Source: Tardiphaga sp. vice304
GTDB lineage: Bacteria > Pseudomonadota > Alphaproteobacteria > Rhizobiales > Xanthobacteraceae
Direction of reading: 5' to 3'
Length of the DNA: 64,000 nt
NCBI RefSeq assembly: GCF_007018905.1
Contig: NZ_CP041402.1
Span: forward strand, 4,080,001-4,144,000
Part shown: piece after piece, positions 1-8,815 of the stretch
How positions within the stretch are numbered: position 1 is the first letter of the stretch
Layout: every line of letters begins with the position of its first letter
Program-made: the position numbers and the translations under genes
Notes under the pieces: model-generated
What the model was told of the DNA's origin: nothing
What the model saw: the letters and a program-made list of their open reading frames with translations, nothing else
Databases searched by the model: none

Positions 1-1
1 T

Positions 2-3000
2 CTGACGTCGTCGCTGACCGAAGGCGCCGTGCATGCGATCCATGCGATCGACGATCGTCTCAGCTACTTCACCACGACCCTGACCGAAGGCACCACGCAG
101 GCGATCGAAGCCATCGACCGACGCATCGCCAGCGTCAGCGAGACGATCGACGATCGCAGCAATCACCTGACCGACAGCGTCACGGCGCGCTTCCAGGCGA
201 TCCACCACGGCTTCGAGGGCCGGATCGGCGTCGTCGCCACCGAGATCGATACCCGCGTCGGCCAGTTCGAGGAGCTGCTCGGCTCGCGCATCGAGGCGGT
301 CGCCGGACGCATCGAAACCTCCGGCCGCACCGCGAGCGACCAGCTCATGGCCCGCGCCGAAGAACTCTCGACGGGGATCAAGAGCCATGTCGAGAGCGCC
401 GAACGCTCGCTCACGCAGCTCGTGGTATCGACCAGCGAAACCATCCAGGCCGGTACCCGCGCCGCGCAGGATTCGCTGCTGTCGGTGGCCGGCGATGTAG
501 GCTCCCAGCTCCGCCTGACGGCGACCGATGTCGAGACCACGCTATCGACCGTCAGCGCCAATGCTGCGAGCTCGATCCTGTCCAGCGCCCGCGAAGCGCA
601 GGCCACGCTGATCGACTCCTCGTCCGAGGCGTCGGCGCAGATCAAGTCGCTGTCGGCCGATGTCGAGCGCACCCTGACCGCGGCCGGCGCCGCCACCGCG
701 ATGTCCGTCACCAGCGGCGCCCGCGACGCGCAGTCTACCCTGCTGGCCACCACCACCGAGGTCGCCCAGCAGATCCAGTCGCTGTCGGCCGACGTCGAGC
801 GCACCCTGACCGCCGCCGGCTCCGCGACCGCCGACTCCATCCTCGCCGGCGCCCGCGCCGCGCAGAGCACCCTGGTCACCGCCTCGACCGACACCTCGCA
901 GCAGGTCCGGACACTGGCCGCCGATGTCGAACGCACGCTGATCGCTGCCGGCAACGCCAGCGCGGAGTCGATCCTCGCCAGCACCCGCAATGTGCAGACG
1001 TCGCTGATCGACGCCTCGTCGGAAGCTACCAACCACGTCCGCAACCTCGCCGCCGACATCGAGCGCAGCCTGACCGGCGCCGGCAGCACCACCGCCGATG
1101 CAATCATCGCCAGCGCCCGCCAAGCGCAGTCGGTGCTGGCCGAGGTCTCCACCGAAGCCGCCGACCACGTTCGCAACCTCGCCGCGGACGTCGAACGCAG
1201 CCTCACCGCGGCCGGCAACGCCACCGCGGAGTCCATCGTTGCCGGTGCCCGCGAAGCGCAGACCACGCTGGTCAATGCCTCCTCGGACGCCACCACCCAG
1301 GTCCGGTCGCTGGCGATCGACGTCGAGCGCAGCCTCGCCGCCGCAGGCGCGGATGCTGCCGCCTCGATCGTCGGCAGCGCCCGCGACGCGCAATCCTCGT
1401 TGACCACCTCTTCCGCCGATACCGCCGAACAGATGAAGGCAATCTCCGCCGAGATGCAGCGTCTGCTTTCGGCCACCACCGCCAGCACGACGGAAAACAT
1501 CCAGGCCAGCGCCCTCGCCGCGCAGACCTCGCTGGTCGCCGCTTCCAACGAGATCAGCACCAAGATCAAGACCACCTCGTCGGAGATCGAGCGTTCGGTG
1601 TTCGCCGCCTCGGGCAGCTTCGGCACCACGATGACCGGCAAGACCGACGAGATCGTCTCTTACGTGCAGCAGCAGACCGACCGGCTGTCGCAGATGGTCG
1701 ATGCCAAGCGCGGCTCGCTGGTCGAGGCGCTCGGCTCCAAGGCCAATCAGCTCACGATCGATATCGATCGCGTCACCGCCGATGCGCTGAAGGCGATCGA
1801 GAGCCGCGGCCACACCTTTGCGCAATCGATGGTGACGAACTCCTCGGATGTCGCGCGCAGCATCACCACTGCCGGCGAACTGGCCTCCGGCGCCGTCAAC
1901 AAGTCGCTGAAGGACCTCGAGTCCAGTTCGCGTGCGGCGATCGAGCAGTCCCGCCAGGTGTCGATCGCGGCCGTGACCGAGATGCAGGAAACCAGCAAGA
2001 TCCTGCGCACCGATACCGTTGCGCTGTTCGAGCGGCTGCGCGAGGGCAACATCCTGCTGCAGGAAGTCCTGACCGGCGCGCACGACAACCTCAACTCGCT
2101 GGAGCGTGCGCTGGTCACCCGCGTCGCCGACTTCGTCTCGACCATGAACGACGTCACCTCGCGCAATGGCGTGGCGACGCAGATGCTGGACGATCAACTC
2201 ACCACCTTCACCGCGAAGACCTCGCGCGCGCTGGAAGATCTGAGTTCGCTGTCGACCGAGTTCGAAAGCCACGGCCGCGCGCTGGTCGATGCCTCGAGCC
2301 TGGTCGAGCAGAGCAACCGCACCACTTCGGTCTCGGTAAACGAGCGCAAGGCGGCGCTGGAATCGCTGGTCACCACCATCGACGCCCGCACCAACGACCT
2401 CGATCAGCGCCTGACCCGCTTCACCGGCCTGCTCGATGAATCGCTGGCCGCCGCCGAGGAGCGCGCCCGTGACATCGCCCGCGTCGTCGCCGAAACCGCC
2501 GGCGCCGGCTCGACCGCGATCAACCGCCAGTTCGAGGCCGTGCGCAGCGCCGCCGAGGAAGAGCGTCGCCTGACCTCGCAGGCGATGGCCGAGATCTACC
2601 AGCAAGGCACCCAGGAAGCCGATGCGATGTTCAAGCAGTCGGCCGACAAGTTCGCCTCGATGGTGGCGAGCATGAAGTCGATGGCCGCCGAAATGCATAA
2701 CGAGCTGGAGAACACCCGCAGCGAATTGCGCCGCGGCGTGTTCGAGATGCCGCAGGAGGCCGCCGAAAGCACCGCGCAGATGCGCAAGGTGATAGTCGAC
2801 CAGATCGAGGCATTGGCCGAACTGAACCGGATCGTCGCCCGCCACGGCCGCGGCGCCGATGTTGTGCAGACCAATCGGGCCAGCGTGATGCGAGAAGAAG
2901 AGCCGGTGATGGCTATCGCCAACGCGCGCAGCGAGCCGGTGGCCCGCAACGAGCCGGCCCCGCGTCCGGCGCCGCGGCCGGCGATGGGAAGCTCTTCGAG

Positions 3001-3520
3001 CCTGCCGATGCCGGATATCGGCGGCCCCGCGCCGCGCCGCACCGAAGCGCCGCCGGTCGCCCCCTCAGGCTCCGACGAGGGCCGTGACGGCTGGCTGTCG
3101 GACCTGCTTGGCCGCGCCGACCATGGCGAGGAAGACCGCGAGCCGCCGCGTCGCGCGCCGGCGCCGCAGCCCGCCGCCTCTGCCAATCCGCTGGATTCAT
3201 TGTCGCTCGACATCGGCCGGCTGATGGACCGTACGCTGGCGGCCGAGATGTGGGATCGCTACCAGCGCGGTGAGCGCAAGGCGTTTAGCAAGCGGCTCTA
3301 CACGCCGGCCGGCCAGAAGGCGTTCGACGAAGTCAGCCGCAAGTACCGCGCCGACCGCCCATTCAAGCAGACGGTGGACCGCTACATCACCGAGTTCGAA
3401 CGCCTGCTCGACGAAGTCGCCCGCGACGAACGCGGCCCGGCGGCGCTGCGCAGCCACCTGACCTCGGAAACCGGGCTCGTCTACACGCTGCTCGCGCATT
3501 CCGCGGGCCGGCTGGGCTAA
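2..3520 (+). CDS. Giant alanine-rich coiled-coil repeat protein (5' end outside window)
   Basis: The frame is already open at base 2, so the gene starts upstream; the GTG at 29 is only the first internal start-like codon. The visible part is about 1,170 residues, almost all predicted helix rich in Ala, Ser, Thr, Glu and Arg with no membrane segment. Bases 515-1570 encode eight copies of a 44-residue repeat with a core like DVERTL. After more coiled coil there is a Pro/Arg/Ala-rich linker (bases about 2890-3180) and a compact, charged C-terminal domain of about 110 residues (bases about 3190-3517) with motifs AEMWDRYQRGER and YTPAGQKAFDEV. Large proteins of this build occur in Rhizobiales without an agreed function; a cytoskeletal or cell-pole scaffold role is only a guess. 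A strong terminator follows. Confidence 0.85.
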   Translation: MTSSLTEGAVHAIHAIDDRLSYFTTTLTEGTTQAIEAIDRRIASVSETIDDRSNHLTDSVTARFQAIHHGFEGRIGVVATEIDTRVGQFEELLGSRIEAVAGRIETSGRTASDQLMARAEELSTGIKSHVESAERSLTQLVVSTSETIQAGTRAAQDSLLSVAGDVGSQLRLTATDVETTLSTVSANAASSILSSAREAQATLIDSSSEASAQIKSLSADVERTLTAAGAATAMSVTSGARDAQSTLLATTTEVAQQIQSLSADVERTLTAAGSATADSILAGARAAQSTLVTASTDTSQQVRTLAADVERTLIAAGNASAESILASTRNVQTSLIDASSEATNHVRNLAADIERSLTGAGSTTADAIIASARQAQSVLAEVSTEAADHVRNLAADVERSLTAAGNATAESIVAGAREAQTTLVNASSDATTQVRSLAIDVERSLAAAGADAAASIVGSARDAQSSLTTSSADTAEQMKAISAEMQRLLSATTASTTENIQASALAAQTSLVAASNEISTKIKTTSSEIERSVFAASGSFGTTMTGKTDEIVSYVQQQTDRLSQMVDAKRGSLVEALGSKANQLTIDIDRVTADALKAIESRGHTFAQSMVTNSSDVARSITTAGELASGAVNKSLKDLESSSRAAIEQSRQVSIAAVTEMQETSKILRTDTVALFERLREGNILLQEVLTGAHDNLNSLERALVTRVADFVSTMNDVTSRNGVATQMLDDQLTTFTAKTSRALEDLSSLSTEFESHGRALVDASSLVEQSNRTTSVSVNERKAALESLVTTIDARTNDLDQRLTRFTGLLDESLAAAEERARDIARVVAETAGAGSTAINRQFEAVRSAAEEERRLTSQAMAEIYQQGTQEADAMFKQSADKFASMVASMKSMAAEMHNELENTRSELRRGVFEMPQEAAESTAQMRKVIVDQIEALAELNRIVARHGRGADVVQTNRASVMREEEPVMAIANARSEPVARNEPAPRPAPRPAMGSSSSLPMPDIGGPAPRRTEAPPVAPSGSDEGRDGWLSDLLGRADHGEEDREPPRRAPAPQPAASANPLDSLSLDIGRLMDRTLAAEMWDRYQRGERKAFSKRLYTPAGQKAFDEVSRKYRADRPFKQTVDRYITEFERLLDEVARDERGPAALRSHLTSETGLVYTLLAHSAGRLG
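515..1570 (+). repeat. Eight tandem 132-bp (44-residue) repeats inside the coiled-coil gene
   Basis: Repeat units begin at 515, 647, 779, 911, 1043, 1175, 1307 and 1439, and a degenerate ninth starts at 1571. Each unit encodes a variant of S-L-A-A-D-V-E-R-T/S-L-T-A-A-G followed by a helical stretch with A-Q-S/T-T/S-L. The units are exactly 44 codons long with no indels, which equals four 11-residue (hendecad) turns, the periodicity of right-handed coiled coils and apolipoprotein-like helices. Central copies are most alike, consistent with recent duplication or conversion. Confidence 0.9.
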
Positions 3521-3542
3521 GTTCGGCGCAACTATCAAATGC

Positions 3543-3574
3543 AAAAGCGGAGGCAGCGATGCCTCCGCTTTTTT
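3543..3574 (+). terminator. Rho-independent terminator of the coiled-coil gene
   Basis: A perfect 13-bp inverted repeat (3543-3555 with 3560-3572), stem core AGCGGAGGCA, has a four-base GCGA loop and runs into six T residues. It lies 22 bases after the stop codon. Confidence 0.93.
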
Positions 3575-3617
3575 GTGTCGTAGACATTCGAAAACATGGA
3601 ACGCGCCGCGGCGCATG

Positions 3618-3829
3618 GTCCCCCTCCCCCTCGCGGGGAGGGTCGGCCGAACGAGCGATGATGCAATAGCATCATCGAGAGTGGAGGCCGGGGTGGGGGT
3701 GCCACGGGGCGACAGAGCTTGTGGCTACCCCCACCCGTCACGTTTGTTCGCGGAATTTATCATCGGGCCGGCGAAGCCGGACCCGGTGGATCTCAACGCG
3801 CCACCCTCCCCGCAAGGGGGATGGGAAAA
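3618..3829. repeat. Large imperfect palindromic intergenic repeat
   Basis: This fills most of the 359-bp gap between the coiled-coil gene and the mutarotase gene. It begins with a GGGGAGGG-type hairpin, has an internal inverted pair (GGTGGGGGTGCCAC and GTGGCTACCCCCACC) and ends with CCCTCCCCGCAAGGGG. It belongs to the same general class as the elements at 24812-24944, 58541-58703 and 63670-63812. No gene is visible in it. Confidence 0.65.
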
Positions 3830-3879
3830 GATCCGCGCTCGCGGAGTCGTTCGCGCTCCAATTGCCGAAGCAATCGCGC

Positions 3880-4755
3880 CTACAAAAACCCGATGCGCTG
3901 GGTGAAATTCCGCGTCTGGCCCACCGCGATGTGCATCACGCCGGGCTTGTCGGCGAACTCGCCGTCGAAGTCCACCGGGCTCGCCCAGCCCTGCCACGGC
4001 TCGATGCAGATGAACGGCGCGCCCGACGGCTTCGACCAGATGCCGAGCTCGTGGAAACCCTGCCAGTCCATCAGGATGGTCGGGCCGCCCGGCCCGCTAT
4101 AGCTCAGCGAGGTCGAGGCAAGCTGGTCGATGATCACCGCGTCCTGCGCAAACAGCGCTTCCGACAGCGCCAGCGCGCCGCCCTGCACCGGCGTCGGCTC
4201 AGACCTGGCGCGCAGCAGCCCGTCCGTGAGGCGACGGATCGGCGCCGGCTCGGCGGTGCCGAAGGTGATGCAATGATCCTCCTTGTCGGCGCCCGCCATC
4301 AGCGGCCAGTTGAACGCCGGATGAGTGCCGATCGAGGCCGGCATCATCTCGTGGCCGGAGTTGGTGATCGCGTAAGTGATGACGAGATAGTCGCCCTCGA
4401 TCGCGTAAGTGACGTCGAACTGAAACGCGAAAGGGTATTTGGCGCGGCTGGCCTCGTTGTCGCGCAGCACCAGCGAGCAGGAGGTACGTCCCTGCCCGGC
4501 CCAGGCGAAGCGCTGGTCGCGGGCGAAGCCGTGCTGGGTCATCGCATAGGTCTGGCCGCGGTGGCGCAGCACGTCGCCGTTGAGGCGGCCGACGATCGGA
4601 AACAGGATCGGCGCGTGGCGCGGCCATTCCGGACCGGCCTGCCACAGAACTTCAAAACCGTTGATGTTCTTCAGTGAGCAGAGTTCGGCGCCATTGGCCT
4701 TGATGGTCGCGGTGACACGGCCGTTACTGATGGTGTATCGGTCCATCTCATCCAT
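3880..4755 (-). CDS. Aldose 1-epimerase (galactose mutarotase)-like protein
   Basis: The 291-residue protein matches the bacterial aldose 1-epimerase / LacX-like family, which interconverts sugar anomers or binds phosphosugars. Visible family features are WPRHAPILFPIVGRL in the N-terminal third, the His-containing QHGFARD segment, the mid-protein GTHPAFNWPL segment and the Glu-containing CIEPWQGW near the C-terminus; His and Glu are the usual catalytic acid and base. No signal peptide is seen. The ATG at 4755 follows GGGGTGAC; an ATG three codons later is also possible. It lies 13 bases behind mlaD on the same strand and is probably co-transcribed with the lipid transporter, although the real substrate cannot be read from the sequence. 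Confidence 0.85.
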   Translation of the reverse strand: MDEMDRYTISNGRVTATIKANGAELCSLKNINGFEVLWQAGPEWPRHAPILFPIVGRLNGDVLRHRGQTYAMTQHGFARDQRFAWAGQGRTSCSLVLRDNEASRAKYPFAFQFDVTYAIEGDYLVITYAITNSGHEMMPASIGTHPAFNWPLMAGADKEDHCITFGTAEPAPIRRLTDGLLRARSEPTPVQGGALALSEALFAQDAVIIDQLASTSLSYSGPGGPTILMDWQGFHELGIWSKPSGAPFICIEPWQGWASPVDFDGEFADKPGVMHIAVGQTRNFTQRIGFL

Positions 4756-4768
4756 GCGTCACCCCAAA

Positions 4769-5701
4769 TTATTGTCGCCGCCTTCTTGGCGGAGCAGGTT
4801 CAGCCGCCTGCGACGGCGGCGCCGCGGCCGGCGCAGGCTGGGTGCCAGAACCGGTACTGGCACCGAACAGCAGGCGCGTCGGATTGCGGTCGAGATTGTT
4901 CACCGCGCGGCTGATGTCGGCGAGCGTGCGGCGGCCGTCGAGGATCAGCGCGCCGGAGCGCTTGTCGAGATTTTCCGTCAGCTCGTAGAACGACTTCACC
5001 GCCGCCGTCAGCTGGCCGCCATCCTTGCCGCCGGCCAGCGTATCGAGGCCGAGCAGGATGTTGTCGGTGCGCGCGACGACGCCGTCCGCCTTGCTCATGA
5101 TGCCGTCGGTCTTGCCCATCACGCTGTCGATCTTCAGCATGATGCCGTCGATCACTTCGGAGTTGCGCGCCAGCGTGGCGGTGAAGGTCTCGACGTTGCG
5201 CAGCGAGTTCTTCAGCGATTCCTGGTTCTCGTTGACCATGCGGTTGACGTTCTGCAGCGTCGCCTTGATGGCCTGCGAGATGTCCTGCACCGAATCCGGA
5301 TCCGCCGTGAGCACGCGGACGCCATCGGTGTCGGTCGGCACGGCGGGCGCCGCTTCGTCGCCGCCCTTCAGCGAGATCGCGGCCACGCCGGTGAGGCCCT
5401 GGAATTCCAGGCCGACCAGCGTGTCCTTGCGGATCGGGGCGTTGTTCTCGACCATCGTCAGCGCGACCACGCGCCTAGGATTGTCCAGCTTGACCGATAC
5501 GACCTCGCCGACCCGGATGCCGTTGAAATTGACGCTGCCGCCGTTGCGCAGGCCCGAGGCCGCGCCTTCGAACACGATCCGCAGCGGGGTGCGCAGCTTG
5601 GTCGAGTGCAGATTCTGGAACCACAGCACGAAGCCGAACGCCGCGGCAATCACCGCCAGCGTGAATGTTCCGATCAGGACGAAGTTCGCCCGCGTTTCCA
5701 T
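4769..5701 (-). CDS. mlaD: MlaD/MCE-family lipid-binding protein of ABC transporter
   Basis: This is a 310-residue MCE protein. One N-terminal transmembrane anchor (about residues 7-28) is followed by the MlaD domain (about 38-115, with GSVNFNGIRVGEV and GLEFQGLTGVAAISLKGG). A long periplasmic helical region follows, with repeated short units on the KTDGIMSKADGVVARTDN pattern, then a Pro/Ala-rich tail. MCE rings carry phospholipids between inner-membrane permease and outer membrane. I start at ATG 5701 (METRANF), preceded at a distance by GGAG; a TTG one codon upstream is less likely. It sits 17 bases after the ATPase gene, in the order permease, ATPase, MlaD typical of Rhizobiales. Confidence 0.9.
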   Translation of the reverse strand: METRANFVLIGTFTLAVIAAAFGFVLWFQNLHSTKLRTPLRIVFEGAASGLRNGGSVNFNGIRVGEVVSVKLDNPRRVVALTMVENNAPIRKDTLVGLEFQGLTGVAAISLKGGDEAAPAVPTDTDGVRVLTADPDSVQDISQAIKATLQNVNRMVNENQESLKNSLRNVETFTATLARNSEVIDGIMLKIDSVMGKTDGIMSKADGVVARTDNILLGLDTLAGGKDGGQLTAAVKSFYELTENLDKRSGALILDGRRTLADISRAVNNLDRNPTRLLFGASTGSGTQPAPAAAPPSQAAEPAPPRRRRQ

Positions 5702-5718
5702 CAAACCAACTCCAGTAA

Positions 5719-6489
5719 CTAAACGAGGACAGCGCGTGCGCGCTTGCCGTGAAAATATTCACGCAGCCAGGGATGCTCCGACGCCAGCATGTCGTTCATC
5801 GTGCCGTGCGCGATGATCTTGCCGTCGCCGAGAACCGCGATGCGGTCGCAAGCGGTATGCAGGCTGTCCAGATCATGGGTTACCATGAATACGGTCAGGC
5901 CCAAAGTTCGTTGCAGCGTCCGCACCAGTTCGTCGAACTCACCGGCACCGATCGGATCGAGGCCCGAGGTCGGCTCGTCGAGGAACACGATCTCCGGATC
6001 TAGCGCGAGCGCGCGGGCCAGCGCGACGCGCTTGATCATGCCGCCGGACAGTTCCGACGGCATCCGGTCGGCGACCTCCGGCTTGAGACCCACCATCGCC
6101 AGCTTGGCGATGGTGATCTCGTCGAGCAGGCGCTCCGATACTTTGAGGTATTCGCGGATCGGGAACTGCACGTTCTGCCGCACGCTGAGCGACGAGAACA
6201 GCGCGCCATGCTGGAACAGGATGCCCCAGCGCCGCTCGACGCCGCGGCGCTCCTTGGTATCGGCGCCGTCGAGGTCGATGCCGAACACGTCGATCTGGCC
6301 GGACAGCTTCGGCACCAACCCGATGATGGTCCGCATCAGGACCGACTTGCCGGCGCCGGAGGCGCCGACGAAGCCGAGGATCTCGCCGCGGGCCACGTCG
6401 AGGTCGAGGCCATCCAGCACGCGGCGCTCGCCGAACTTCACCGTGAGGCCGTTGACGCGAATGATGGGTTCGTGTGTCGCAGCCGGCAT
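5719..6489 (-). CDS. mlaF: MlaF-type ABC transporter ATPase
   Basis: The 256-residue nucleotide-binding subunit energises lipid transport by the MlaE/MlaD complex. It shows Walker A GASGAGKS (about residue 39), the Q-loop region, signature LSGGMIKRVALARAL, Walker B IVFLDEPTSGLDP and the switch His in MVTHDLDS. The methionine in LSGGM is usual for Mla/Ttg2A ATPases. The ATG at 6489 is one base after the permease stop (TGACATG), which supports translational coupling; a TTG 21 bases upstream is less likely. Confidence 0.93.
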   Translation of the reverse strand: MPAATHEPIIRVNGLTVKFGERRVLDGLDLDVARGEILGFVGASGAGKSVLMRTIIGLVPKLSGQIDVFGIDLDGADTKERRGVERRWGILFQHGALFSSLSVRQNVQFPIREYLKVSERLLDEITIAKLAMVGLKPEVADRMPSELSGGMIKRVALARALALDPEIVFLDEPTSGLDPIGAGEFDELVRTLQRTLGLTVFMVTHDLDSLHTACDRIAVLGDGKIIAHGTMNDMLASEHPWLREYFHGKRARAVLV

Positions 6490-6490
6490 G

Positions 6491-7624
6491 TCAGATCCCG
6501 ATCGCGGCAAAGAAGATCGCGAAAACGCCGTCCATCACGATCACGAAGAAGATACCCTTCACCACCGACGAGGTGGTGTGCTGACCGAGCGACTCCGCGC
6601 TGCCCTGCACGGTGAGACCCTCGACGCAGGCGACGATGCCGATCACGGCGGCCATCACCGGCGCCTTCAGCATGCCGACGGTGAAATGGTTGATCGAGAT
6701 CGCATCGCGCAGCCGGGCGAGAAACGCTTCCGGATCGACGCCGCCATAGGCCCACGCCACCAGCCCGCCGCCGTACAAAGCGGCAATGCCGCCGAGGAAG
6801 GTCAGGATCGGCAGGCCGATCACCAGCGCGATCATGCGCGGCAGGATCAGGACCTCGATCGGATCGAACCCCATGGTGCGCAACGCATCGATTTCCTCGC
6901 GCATTTTCATCGAGCCGAGTTCGGCGGTGTAGGCGCTGCCGGAGCGGCCGGCGACCATGATGGCCACCAGCAGCACGCCGAGTTCGCGCAGCACCAGGAC
7001 GCCGAGCATGTCGACGACGAACACGTCGGCGCCGAACTGGCGGAAGTGGAAGATGCCCTGCTGCGCGACGATGCAGCCGATCAGGAAGGTGATCAGCACC
7101 ACGATCGGCACCGCGTTCCAGCACACCTGTTCGAGGTGGTGGATCATCGAGGTGAAGCGGAACCGCGACGGATGCAGGGTGACCCGCGTCAGCGCAGCCA
7201 GCACCGCGCCGATCATCCCGACCAGCGCGATCACCGTGGCGCCGACGCCGTACACGGCACGGCCGATGCGGTCGAGCATGGCGGTCAGCGCCGACGGCGT
7301 CGGCTCCGGGGCGCCGGCCGGCTGGACGCGGCGGACTTCGTCGACCAGGCTGGAATAGTTCGCCGACAGCCCGGCGATCTCCGCCTCGGCCCCGCCATTG
7401 GTGAGGCTGCGGCGCAGGCGCTCGATCAGCCAAGCGCCGAAGGTGTCGAGCTTGGACACCTCCGAGACGTCGATGAAGATATTGGGGCGGCTGCCGGTGA
7501 GCTTTTCGGCGTCGGAGACGATCTGCTCGAGATCCGGCGCGAACCGCGCCGTCCACGATCCCGAAGCGCACAGCGCCAGCCCATCGCCCCTGGCGATCTG
7601 TTCAAGGTTCGGCCCGCCGCTCAC
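6491..7624 (-). CDS. mlaE: STAS-MlaE fusion, lipid ABC transporter permease
   Basis: The inner-membrane permease of the Mla-type phospholipid transporter. The first about 110 residues form a STAS domain (TFGAWLIERLRRSL and IDVSEVSKLDTF), equivalent to separate MlaB. The MlaE permease follows, with several hydrophobic segments and the conserved GRSGSAYTAELGSMK loop and EIDALRTMGFDPIEVLILPR segment. I chose GTG at 7624 because AGGAG lies seven bases upstream; an in-frame ATG-like extension to 7711 lacks a ribosome site. It is the first gene of permease, ATPase, mlaD, mutarotase. The 186-bp divergent region to the epimerase gene at 7811 is AT-rich and must hold both promoters. Confidence 0.92.
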   Translation of the reverse strand: MSGGPNLEQIARGDGLALCASGSWTARFAPDLEQIVSDAEKLTGSRPNIFIDVSEVSKLDTFGAWLIERLRRSLTNGGAEAEIAGLSANYSSLVDEVRRVQPAGAPEPTPSALTAMLDRIGRAVYGVGATVIALVGMIGAVLAALTRVTLHPSRFRFTSMIHHLEQVCWNAVPIVVLITFLIGCIVAQQGIFHFRQFGADVFVVDMLGVLVLRELGVLLVAIMVAGRSGSAYTAELGSMKMREEIDALRTMGFDPIEVLILPRMIALVIGLPILTFLGGIAALYGGGLVAWAYGGVDPEAFLARLRDAISINHFTVGMLKAPVMAAVIGIVACVEGLTVQGSAESLGQHTTSSVVKGIFFVIVMDGVFAIFFAAIGI

Positions 7625-7810
7625 ACTTTGCTCCTGGATTTCGTCCGCACCCGCGATTTTCAAGCCGCTGGGGCCGGTTCCGCCCTGACAGACACGGATA
7701 ATGCGTCCCAAACAAGTTCACGGCCGGTCCAGACATACCTATACGCAATGGATAGTTCTATTTTGTTAACGTTAAAGGTGATCCGATAGGGCTCCTTCGG
7801 AGACCACACC

Positions 7811-8815
7811 TTGCCTGGTATCGACATGCCGAACCTCACCCTTCTCACCGCCCGGATCGAACACTGGCCGATCGCCGGTGCCTTCACCATCAGCCGCGGC
7901 GCCAAGACCGAGGCGGTCACCGTGGTCGCCGAGATCCGCCGCGGCGATGTGACCGGGCGCGGCGAATGCGTGCCCTATGCGCGCTACGGCGAGACGCCGG
8001 AGGCGACGCTGGCCGCGATCCTGGCGATGCAGGACCGGTTCGGCGCCGGGCTGGACCGGCTGGCGATGCAGACCGTCATGCCAGCCGGCGCCGCCCGCAA
8101 CGCGCTGGATTGCGCCTTGCTCGACCTCGAAGCCAAGACGGCCGGAAGGCGGATTTGGGACGTGCTGGGCCGGAACGAACCGCACCCCTGCACCTCCGCC
8201 TATACGATTTCGCTCGGCACCCCCGACGCGATGGCGGCGGCGACCGCCAAAGCGGCGTATCGCCCGCTGCTCAAGATCAAGCTCGGCAGCGACGATGATG
8301 CCGCCCGCATCAAGGCTGTGCGTCGCGAAGCGCACGAGAGCCAGCTGATCGTCGATGCCAACGAGGCCTGGACCCCGGAGAACCTCGAACGCAATCTCGC
8401 CGCCTGCGAGGAAGCCGGCGTCACGCTGGTCGAGCAGCCGCTGCCGGCCGGACAGGATGACGCACTCGCGCATGTTCGCCGGCCGATGGCGGTTTGCGCC
8501 GACGAAAGCGTGCATGAATTGTCGTCGCTGGCCGGGCTGCGCGGGCGCTACGATGCCATCAATATCAAGCTCGACAAGGCCGGCGGCCTGACCCAGGCGC
8601 TGTCGATGGCGGATGCGGCAGAAGCGCTGGGCTTCGAGATCATGGTCGGTTGCATGGTCGCGACCTCGCTGTCGATGGCGCCGGCCATGCTGCTGGCGCC
8701 GCAGGCGCGGTTCGTCGATCTCGACGGTCCGCTGCTACTCGCCGCCGACCGTGACGACGGGCTGCGCTACGAGGAAAGCACCGTCTATCCGCCCGACGCT
8801 GCACTCTGGGGCTGA
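7811..8815 (+). CDS. Dipeptide epimerase-like enolase-superfamily enzyme
   Basis: This 334-residue protein belongs to the muconate-lactonising / L-Ala-D/L-Glu epimerase group. The catalytic barrel carries LKIKLG (Lys-x-Lys general base), metal ligands in LIVDANEAW, LVEQPLP and VCADES, and the second Lys in INIKLDKAGG. The probable role is epimerising L-Ala-D-Glu from murein turnover, but other dipeptides or muconates are possible in this family. TTG at 7811 is preferred because GGAGA lies seven bases upstream; ATG at 7826 would shorten it by five residues but has no ribosome site. It overlaps the 3' end of the convergent MFS gene by 31 bases. Confidence 0.88.
   Translation: MPGIDMPNLTLLTARIEHWPIAGAFTISRGAKTEAVTVVAEIRRGDVTGRGECVPYARYGETPEATLAAILAMQDRFGAGLDRLAMQTVMPAGAARNALDCALLDLEAKTAGRRIWDVLGRNEPHPCTSAYTISLGTPDAMAAATAKAAYRPLLKIKLGSDDDAARIKAVRREAHESQLIVDANEAWTPENLERNLAACEEAGVTLVEQPLPAGQDDALAHVRRPMAVCADESVHELSSLAGLRGRYDAINIKLDKAGGLTQALSMADAAEALGFEIMVGCMVATSLSMAPAMLLAPQARFVDLDGPLLLAADRDDGLRYEESTVYPPDAALWG

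Noticed and set aside
515..1570. CRISPR-like tandem array
   Set aside because: Units are directly adjacent 132-bp coding repeats without unique spacers and stay in frame.
163..2845. Long minus-strand open frames (492 and 767 codons) opposite the coiled-coil gene
   Set aside because: They mirror the 132-bp repeats, have Arg/Gly/Ala-rich shadow composition and no ribosome sites; the plus-strand frame explains the codon bias.
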